A stretch of 35,715 bases of DNA, taken from contig CADEED010000031.1 in assembly GCA_902826225.1 (NCBI GenBank), positions 1 to 35,715 on the forward strand. The letters are read 5' to 3'. The notes under the pieces were generated by a model that was not told where the DNA came from, ran no database searches, and saw only the letters and a program-made list of their open reading frames with translations. This document shows, piece by piece, positions 30,542 through 35,715 of the stretch. Numbering within the stretch: position 1 is the first letter of the stretch; the number at the start of each line of letters is the position of its first letter. Made by a program: the position numbers and the translations under genes. Source of the stretch: an uncultured Pseudomonadota bacterium (GTDB taxonomy: Bacteria; Pseudomonadota; Gammaproteobacteria; Steroidobacterales; Steroidobacteraceae).

Positions 30542-31711
30542 ATGCGATTCAAGATCCAGACTCTCAACAACATCTCGATCAAGGGCCTCGAGCGCCTGCC
30601 ACGCGACAAGTTCGAGGTTGCTTCGGAGATCAACAACCCCGACGCCATCCTCGTGCGCTCGGCCGACATGCACAAACTGCAGATCGCCGACACCGTGCGC
30701 GCCATCGGCCGCGCCGGCGCGGGCACGAACAACATCCCGGTCGAAGCGCTCTCGAAGAAGGGCATCCCCGTGTTCAACGCGCCCGGCGCGAACGCGAACG
30801 CGGTGAAGGAGCTGGTCCTCGCCGGCATGTTCCTCGCGGCGCGCAACATCACCCAGGCCTGGGCGTTCGCGAAGGCGCAGCAGGGGGACGACCATGCCAT
30901 CGACGTGGCGGTCGAGAAGGGCAAGAAGAACTTCGTCGGATTCGAGATGCCGGGACGCACCCTCGGCGTGATTGGTCTCGGCGCCATCGGCGTCGAAGTC
31001 GCGAACACCGCGCTGGCGCTCGGCATGAAGGTGCTCGGCTACGATCCGCAGATCACGGTGCAGCGCGCCTGGCAGCTGTCGTCGAACGTCGAGCAGGCGC
31101 TCTCGCTCGACGACCTGTTCGTCCGCTCGGACGTCATCTCGGTGCACGTGCCGCTGACGCCGGACACGCGCGGCCTCGTCAACGAAGCCCGCCTGAAGCT
31201 CATGCGCAAGGACGGCGTCATCCTGAATTTCGCCAGGGCGCCCATCGTCGACGAGAAGGCGATCGTCCAGGCCCTCGACGCCGGCCGCCTGCAGGGCTAC
31301 GTGTGCGATTTCCCCACGAACGCGACGAAGGACCACCCGAAGATCGTCACGCTGCCGCACCTCGGCGCCTCGACCAACGAAGCCGAAGACAACTGCGCGG
31401 TGATGGTGGCCGACACGGTCAAGGACTATCTCGAGAACGGCAATATCAAGAACAGCGTGAACTTCCCCGAGGTGTCGCTGCCCCGCGCGCCGAAGACCTC
31501 GCGCATCTGCATCGCCAACAGCAACGTGCCTAACATGGTCGGCCAGATCTCGACCGCGCTCGCGGATGCGTCGCTGAACATCGCCGAACTGCTGAACAAG
31601 TCGCGCGGCGAGTACGCGTACACGCTGATCGACACCGACGGCGCGGTCGACGCCGGCGTGCTCGACAAGGTCCGTGCGATCTCCGGTGTCCTGGCCGCGC
31701 GGGTGATATAA
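30542..31711 (+). CDS. serA: D-3-phosphoglycerate dehydrogenase with C-terminal ACT domain
   Basis: First enzyme of serine synthesis, oxidising 3-phosphoglycerate with NAD+. The 389-residue protein begins MRFKIQTLNNISIKGLERL and has AIGRAGAGTNNIPVEAL, the Rossmann loop GVIGLGAIGVEVAN, the catalytic Arg in NFARAPIVDE and the catalytic His in LPHLGASTNEAEDN. The last 70 residues form an ACT domain (CIANSNVPNMVGQISTALAD), suggesting serine feedback. The sequence style (NPDAILVRSADMHK) recalls the Firmicutes-type SerA, not the E. coli or Pseudomonas type. The usual ARG of the family reads ARA, a Gly-to-Ala change. It lies between serC and pheA, where other gammaproteobacteria usually have no serA. 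Confidence 0.95.
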   Translation: MRFKIQTLNNISIKGLERLPRDKFEVASEINNPDAILVRSADMHKLQIADTVRAIGRAGAGTNNIPVEALSKKGIPVFNAPGANANAVKELVLAGMFLAARNITQAWAFAKAQQGDDHAIDVAVEKGKKNFVGFEMPGRTLGVIGLGAIGVEVANTALALGMKVLGYDPQITVQRAWQLSSNVEQALSLDDLFVRSDVISVHVPLTPDTRGLVNEARLKLMRKDGVILNFARAPIVDEKAIVQALDAGRLQGYVCDFPTNATKDHPKIVTLPHLGASTNEAEDNCAVMVADTVKDYLENGNIKNSVNFPEVSLPRAPKTSRICIANSNVPNMVGQISTALADASLNIAELLNKSRGEYAYTLIDTDGAVDAGVLDKVRAISGVLAARVI

Positions 31712-31722
31712 CCTGCGGCACC

Positions 31723-32877
31723 ATGGCCAAGGCACCTGAGAAGACACGGGCGAAGAAGGGTGGCGCGGCGTCGGTCGGAACGGCCCCGCCCTCGAGATCG
31801 GCGCTCGATTCCCTGCGCGGGCAGATAGACGCGGTCGACGCGAAGATCCACGCGCTGCTCAACGACCGGGCGCTCCTCGCGCGCCAGGCCGGCGTCTCGA
31901 AGCACGAAGACGGCCATACCGTCGATTTCTATCGTCCGGAGCGCGAGGCGCAGGTGCTGCGCCTCGCGCGCGAGCGGAACAAGGGCCCGTTGCGGACCGA
32001 AGAGATCCTGCGGCTCTTCCGCGAGATCATGTCGGCGTGTCTCGCGCAGGAGGAACCGCTGAAGGTCGGCTTCCTCGGCCCCGAAGGCACGTTTTCGCAG
32101 ACGGCTACGCTCAAGCATTTCGGACACTCGGTGCGTGCGCTCGCGCTCTCTTCGGTGGACGAGGTGTTCCACGAAGTCGAAGCAGGCCTCGCCGATTTCG
32201 GCGTGGTGCCCGTCGAGAATTCCACCGAGGGCTCGGTCAACCACACGCTCGACTCGCTGCTCGGCTCGCCGCTGCGCATCTGCGGCGAGGTGGAGCTGCG
32301 CATCCACCAGTTCCTCATGGGTTCGATGAAGTCGATCGGGCACATCAAGCGTGTCTGCAGCCATCCGCAGTCGCTCGCGCAGTGCCGCGGCTGGCTCGAC
32401 GAGCACCTGCCGGACGTGGCGCGCGTGCCCGTCGCGAGCAATGCCGAGGGCGCGCGCCGCGCGCGCGACGAGGAGGGCACGGCCGCCATCGCCGGAGAGA
32501 CCGCGGCGGAGATCTACGGCCTCAAGATCCTCGCGACGGAGATCGAAGACCGCGGCGACAACACCACGCGCTTCTTCGTCGTCGGCAAGAAGGTGTTCAA
32601 ACCGAGCGGCGACGACCGCACCACCATCCTGTGCTCGGCGTTGCACACCGATTCGCCCGGCGCGTTGTACCGGCTGCTCGAGCCGTTCGCGAAGCACAAG
32701 ATCAGCATGACGCGCATCGAGTCGCGGCCCTCCCGCCGCAAGAAGTGGGACTACGTGTTCTTCTTCGACATCGACGGGCATGCCGAGGAAGCGCACGTCG
32801 CGAAAGCCCTCGCCGCTCTCAAGAAGCGCGCCTCGCTGTTCCGCGTGCTCGGTTCGTACCCGCGCGCGGTGTCATGA
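31723..32877 (+). CDS. pheA: Chorismate mutase / prephenate dehydratase (P-protein)
   Basis: Bifunctional enzyme leading from chorismate to phenylpyruvate. The 384-residue protein has a Lys/Ala-rich tail of about 25 residues, then an AroQ chorismate mutase domain (LDSLRGQIDAVDAKIHALLN, and YRPEREAQVLRLA). The prephenate dehydratase domain starts at KVGFLGPEGTFSQTA and has the catalytic T282-R283-F284 in NTTRFFVVG. A C-terminal ACT domain follows, with ESRPS at 333-337, the phenylalanine feedback motif. The ATG at 31723 is 11 bases after serA. Its stop overlaps the hisC ATG (ATGA). Confidence 0.97.
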   Translation: MAKAPEKTRAKKGGAASVGTAPPSRSALDSLRGQIDAVDAKIHALLNDRALLARQAGVSKHEDGHTVDFYRPEREAQVLRLARERNKGPLRTEEILRLFREIMSACLAQEEPLKVGFLGPEGTFSQTATLKHFGHSVRALALSSVDEVFHEVEAGLADFGVVPVENSTEGSVNHTLDSLLGSPLRICGEVELRIHQFLMGSMKSIGHIKRVCSHPQSLAQCRGWLDEHLPDVARVPVASNAEGARRARDEEGTAAIAGETAAEIYGLKILATEIEDRGDNTTRFFVVGKKVFKPSGDDRTTILCSALHTDSPGALYRLLEPFAKHKISMTRIESRPSRRKKWDYVFFFDIDGHAEEAHVAKALAALKKRASLFRVLGSYPRAVS

Positions 32878-33989
32878 ACCCCGGGGATCTCGCCGTCGAC
32901 TGCGTGCGGTCGCTGTCGCCGTACGTCCCCGGCAAGCCCATCGAAGAGCTCGAACGCGAACTCGGCGTCAAGAACATCGTCAAGCTCGCTTCGAACGAAA
33001 ATCCGTTCGGGCCGAGCCCGTGCGCGATCGCGGCCATGCATGCAGCGCTCGCCGACGCGTGGCTGTATCCGGACGGCAGCGGCCACCAGCTCAAGCACAA
33101 GCTCGCCGCGAGGCTCGGCGTCGCCGTCGACCAGATCACGCTCGGCAACGGATCGAACGACGTGCTGGTGCTCATCGCCGACGCGTTCCTCCAGCCCGGG
33201 CTGGAAGCTGTCTACTCGCAGTATGCCTTCGCGGTTTATCCGATCGTCGTGCAGGCCGTCGGCGCCCAGGGCGTGGTGACGCCGGCGCTGGGCGCGGAGT
33301 CGGCCATGCCACTGGGTCACGACCTCGACGCCATGCGCCGCGCGATCACTCCGCAGACGCGCGTCGTGTTCGTCGCAAACCCGAACAATCCCACCGGCAC
33401 CTGGGCGCCGGCCGACGACTTGCGCCGGTTCGTGAAGTCGGTGCCGCCGCACGTGATCGTCGTGCTCGACGAGGCGTACTTCGAATACGCGGGCGGTCTC
33501 GACATCCAGAACGGCATCTCGTGGCTCGCGGATTTCCCGAACCTCGTCGTCGTGCGCACCTTCTCGAAGGCCTGGGGTCTCGCGGGCCTGCGGGTCGGCT
33601 ACGGGGTCAGTCACCCGTCGGTTGCCGCCATGCTCAATCGCGTGCGCCAGGCGTTCAACGTGTCGTCGGTGGCGCTGGCGGGCGCTGCCGCCGCCCTGGA
33701 CGACGAGGCACACGTGTCGAAGGCGGTGTCGATCGCCGTGGCCGAACGCCAGCGCGTCGCCCGGGAGCTATGCGCCCTGGGCACGAGGACGATCCCCACC
33801 GCGGGCAATTTCCTGCTGATCCACGCCGGCCCCGGCGCCACGCGCCATTTCGAGGCATTGCTGCGCGCCGGCATCATCGTGAGGCCCGTGGCCAACTACC
33901 AGCTGCCGGAGTACCTCCGCGTCACGCTCGGCACGGTCGAACAGAACGACAGATTCCTGTCGGCGTGGCGGCAACTCTTGATAGCCTGA
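32874..33989 (+). CDS. hisC: Histidinol-phosphate/aromatic aminotransferase HisC
   Basis: Class I/II PLP aminotransferase of 371 residues. The core has NIVKLASNENPFGPSP, YPDGSGHQLKHKLA, FVANPNNPTGTW, VVLDEAYFEYA and the PLP lysine K232 in RTFSKAWGLAGLRVGYG. Next to pheA it may serve phenylalanine and tyrosine transamination (the HisC2 role in Pseudomonas) as well as or instead of histidine synthesis; sequence alone does not decide. The ATG overlaps the pheA stop (ATGA). cmk starts six bases after its stop, so no tyrA or aroA lies between as in Pseudomonas. Confidence 0.94.
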   Translation: MNPGDLAVDCVRSLSPYVPGKPIEELERELGVKNIVKLASNENPFGPSPCAIAAMHAALADAWLYPDGSGHQLKHKLAARLGVAVDQITLGNGSNDVLVLIADAFLQPGLEAVYSQYAFAVYPIVVQAVGAQGVVTPALGAESAMPLGHDLDAMRRAITPQTRVVFVANPNNPTGTWAPADDLRRFVKSVPPHVIVVLDEAYFEYAGGLDIQNGISWLADFPNLVVVRTFSKAWGLAGLRVGYGVSHPSVAAMLNRVRQAFNVSSVALAGAAAALDDEAHVSKAVSIAVAERQRVARELCALGTRTIPTAGNFLLIHAGPGATRHFEALLRAGIIVRPVANYQLPEYLRVTLGTVEQNDRFLSAWRQLLIA

Positions 33990-33995
33990 CGGCCA

Positions 33996-34676
33996 ATGAC
34001 TCTCCCAGTTCCCGTCGTCACCATCGACGGCCCGTCGAGCTCCGGCAAGGGCACCATCAGCCGCCTCGTGGCGCAGCGGATCGGATGGAAGCTCCTCGAC
34101 AGCGGGGCCCTGTACAGGCTGGTCGCCTTCGGGGGAATCCAGCGCAAGCTCGCTCCCGAAGACGTCGCGGGCCACGTCGAGGTCGCGCGCTCGATGCACG
34201 TGGAATTCGACTCGGGCGGTCCGGAGGAAAAGATCCTCCTGGACGGACAGGACGTCACGGCGCGCATCCGCACCGAGCAGGCCGGCGCCGGGGCCTCCCG
34301 GGTGGCGGCCTGGCCCCCGGTCCGGACGGCGCTGACCGACCGGCAGCGATCCTTCGCCGCCGCTCCCGGTCTGGTGGCAGACGGCCGGGATATGGGCACG
34401 GTCATCTTCCCGGACGCCCAATTGAAGGTTTTCCTGACGGCCAGCGCCGATGAACGGGCCCAAAGACGCCATAAGCAGTTGATCGAAAAGGGGTCCGCTG
34501 CTAGTCTTGCCGCCCTTTCGCGGGAGATAGCGGAGCGCGATTTGCGGGATTCGACCCGCGAGGTCGCCCCTCTCAAACCCGCGCCAGACGCGCAGCTACT
34601 CGACTCCACCGGATTGAGTATCGACGCCGTCGTCGAGCGGGTTCTCTCGCTCGGGCGCGAGCGCGGTCTCTGGTGA
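33996..34676 (+). CDS. cmk: Cytidylate kinase
   Basis: Phosphorylates CMP and dCMP with ATP. The 226-residue protein has the P-loop IDGPSSSGKGT, followed by GWKLLDSGALYRLVAF, where Tyr and Arg contact the substrate. VTARIRTEQAGAGASRVAAW and RQRSFAAAPGLVADGRDMGT are family motifs, and the lid region has ERAQRRHKQL. The ATG at 33996 lies six bases after hisC; a weak SD suggests coupling to hisC. cmk-rpsA order is widely conserved. Confidence 0.96.
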   Translation: MTLPVPVVTIDGPSSSGKGTISRLVAQRIGWKLLDSGALYRLVAFGGIQRKLAPEDVAGHVEVARSMHVEFDSGGPEEKILLDGQDVTARIRTEQAGAGASRVAAWPPVRTALTDRQRSFAAAPGLVADGRDMGTVIFPDAQLKVFLTASADERAQRRHKQLIEKGSAASLAALSREIAERDLRDSTREVAPLKPAPDAQLLDSTGLSIDAVVERVLSLGRERGLW

Positions 34677-34810
34677 GAGGGGTCGTGAACACAAGGCTGC
34701 TGCACACGGACGTGTGGCTAACACTTCAACCTCTTCGGGAACGGATTTTCCGAGAGCGTCAATGATCGCGGGATTCCTCCCTCAGAGAGGACCGCGGAAC
34801 GGAACCTCAA
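34677..34810 (+). promoter_or_regulatory. rpsA leader, rich in GGA and hairpins, no clear Shine-Dalgarno
   Basis: The 134-base gap before rpsA holds seven GGA triplets (from 34708, 34738, 34743, 34771, 34789, 34796 and 34801). A stem CACAC/GTGTG (34703-34716) has GGAC in its loop. A second stem joins CTCT..CGG (34731-34738) to CCGAGAG (34750-34756) around GGA motifs. A third joins GCGG to CCGC (34768-34795). In E. coli, S1 represses its own mRNA through similar GGA-loop hairpins and no strong SD. The parallel is inferred. Confidence 0.5.
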
Positions 34811-35715
34811 ATGACTGAAAGTTTTGCCCAGCTCTTCGAACAGAGCCTCGCCAACCAGCGTATCCGCCCCGGCATGATCCTCACCGGCCTCGTCGTCGAC
34901 GTTGGCAGTGACATGGTCGTCGTCAACGTGGGCCTGAAGTCCGAAGCGGTCATCCCGCTCGAACAGTTCAAGAACGAACGTGGAGAGATCGAGGTCAAGG
35001 CCGGCGACAGCGTCGAAGTCGCGCTCGATTCCGTCGAAGACGGAACCGGCGAGACCCGCCTCTCCCGCGAGAAGGCCAAGCGCGCGCGCACCTGGACCCG
35101 CCTCGAAGAATCGTTCAACAAATCCGAAATCGTCACCGGCACCATCACGGGCCGCGTGAAGGGTGGTTTCACCGTCGAGATCGACAACGTCCGCGCGTTC
35201 CTTCCCGGTTCGCTCGTCGATGTCCGTCCCGTTCGTGACACCGCCTACCTCGAAGGCAAGTCCCTCGAGTTCAAGGTCATCAAGCTCGACCAGAAGCGCA
35301 ACAACGTGGTCGTTTCCCGACGCGCGGTCGTCGAGCAGGAATTCTCCGCCGAGCGCAGCGCGCTCATGGACAACCTGCAGGAAGGCACCGTCGTCAAAGG
35401 CACGGTCAAGAACCTCACCGATTACGGTGCGTTCGTCGACCTCGGCGGCATCGACGGCCTGCTGCACATCACCGACATGGCGTGGAAGCGCGTCAAGCAT
35501 CCGTCGGAAGTGGTCAAGGTCGGCGACGAGATCGACGTGCGCATCCTCAAGTTCGACCGCGAGCGTTCGCGCGTGTCGCTGGGCCTGAAGCAGCTCGGCG
35601 CGGATCCGTGGGAGAACATCGCCCGCCGTTATCCGCCCAACACCCGCGTGTTCGGCAAGGTCACGAACATCGCCGACTACGGCGCGTTCGTGGAGATCGA
35701 GGACGGCGTCGAAGG
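34811..35715 (+). CDS. rpsA: 30S ribosomal protein S1 (5' part)
   Basis: RNA-binding protein that helps the 30S subunit take up structured or SD-poor mRNAs. The window ends inside the gene; about 301 residues are visible. It starts [13 protein letters not shown], and S1 repeats 1-4 can be read in part: [54 protein letters not shown] and [20 protein letters not shown]. Repeats 1 and 2 are the ribosome-binding, divergent type, as in E. coli. The ATG at 34811 has no obvious SD. The last visible base is within repeat 4, so C-terminal repeats cannot be judged. Confidence 0.97.
   Translation, partial: MTESFAQLFEQSLANQRIRPGMILTGLVVDVGSDMVVVNVGLKSEAVIPLEQFKNERGEIEVKAGDSVEVALDSVEDGTGETRLSREKAKRARTWTRLEESFNKSEIVTGTITGRVKGGFTVEIDNVRAFLPGSLVDVRPVRDTAYLEGKSLEFKVIKLDQKRNNVVVSRRAVVEQEFSAERSALMDNLQEGTVVKGTVKNLTDYGAFVDLGGIDGLLHITDMAWKRVKHPSEVVKVGDEIDVRILKFDRERSRVSLGLKQLGADPWENIARRYPPNTRVFGKVTNIADYGAFVEIEDGVE

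Noticed and set aside
29099..31747. 882-codon open frame antisense to serC and serA
   Set aside because: It mirrors certain genes, has no recognisable domain, and crosses intergenic leaders; a composition artefact.

Overview
The window is an ordinary, densely coded stretch of a high-GC gammaproteobacterial core chromosome. No stretch longer than about 160 bases lacks a gene. Gene order and protein types point to a lineage near the Xanthomonadales, Nevskiales or Steroidobacterales: nusA-infB-rbfA-truB-rpsO-pnp; smc-zipA-ligA; yciB-bolA-parvulin; trpS-scpA-scpB-rluB position; ubiG-gph/mupP-rmuC-yciK; gyrA-serC-(serA)-pheA-hisC-cmk-rpsA; and a DksA that has lost most zinc ligands. I saw no tRNA, rRNA, CRISPR array, prophage or complete insertion sequence.

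Layout. 1-7220 (+) is a translation and RNA-decay block: end of nusA, infB, rbfA, truB, rpsO, a terminator, and pnp. 7377-10225 (-) holds phaR-like, gluQRS, dksA and queF. 10342-16828 (+) is smc-zipA-ligA for chromosome compaction, division and DNA joining. 16857-18606 (-) is yciB-bolA-parvulin lipoprotein. 18634-23157 (+) is yciO, a cluster of palindromic repeats, trpS, scpA, scpB and a degenerate RluB-like protein. 23114-26587 (-) is ubiG-gph-rmuC-yciK, each pair joined by a four-base ATGA or GTGA overlap. 26692-35715 (+) is gyrA, serC, serA, pheA, hisC, cmk and the start of rpsA, mostly serine and aromatic amino-acid synthesis.

Most interesting signals. (1) serC and serA each carry a 5' leader with two tandem hairpins that share one design: an AAnnAS hexaloop closed by C-G, usually followed by a G-U wobble, with the second hairpin abutting the Shine-Dalgarno sequence. 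This looks like a repeated cis-regulatory RNA for serine synthesis. (2) The protein in the rluB position keeps its S4 domain and overall fold but has lost the catalytic Asp and the other active-site motifs. (3) TrpRS carries a C-x21-C-x6-C-x2-C motif like the [4Fe-4S] cluster site of Thermotoga TrpRS. (4) Three GGGGTCAGACCCC palindromes sit between yciO and trpS, and the last one may supply part of the trpS promoter. (5) Smaller points are a DksA with one zinc-ligand Cys left, a LigA with Thr for the conserved Glu near the active Lys, and an rpsA leader rich in GGA with no clear Shine-Dalgarno sequence.

All calls come from reading the sequence and from recalled family knowledge; no search was run.
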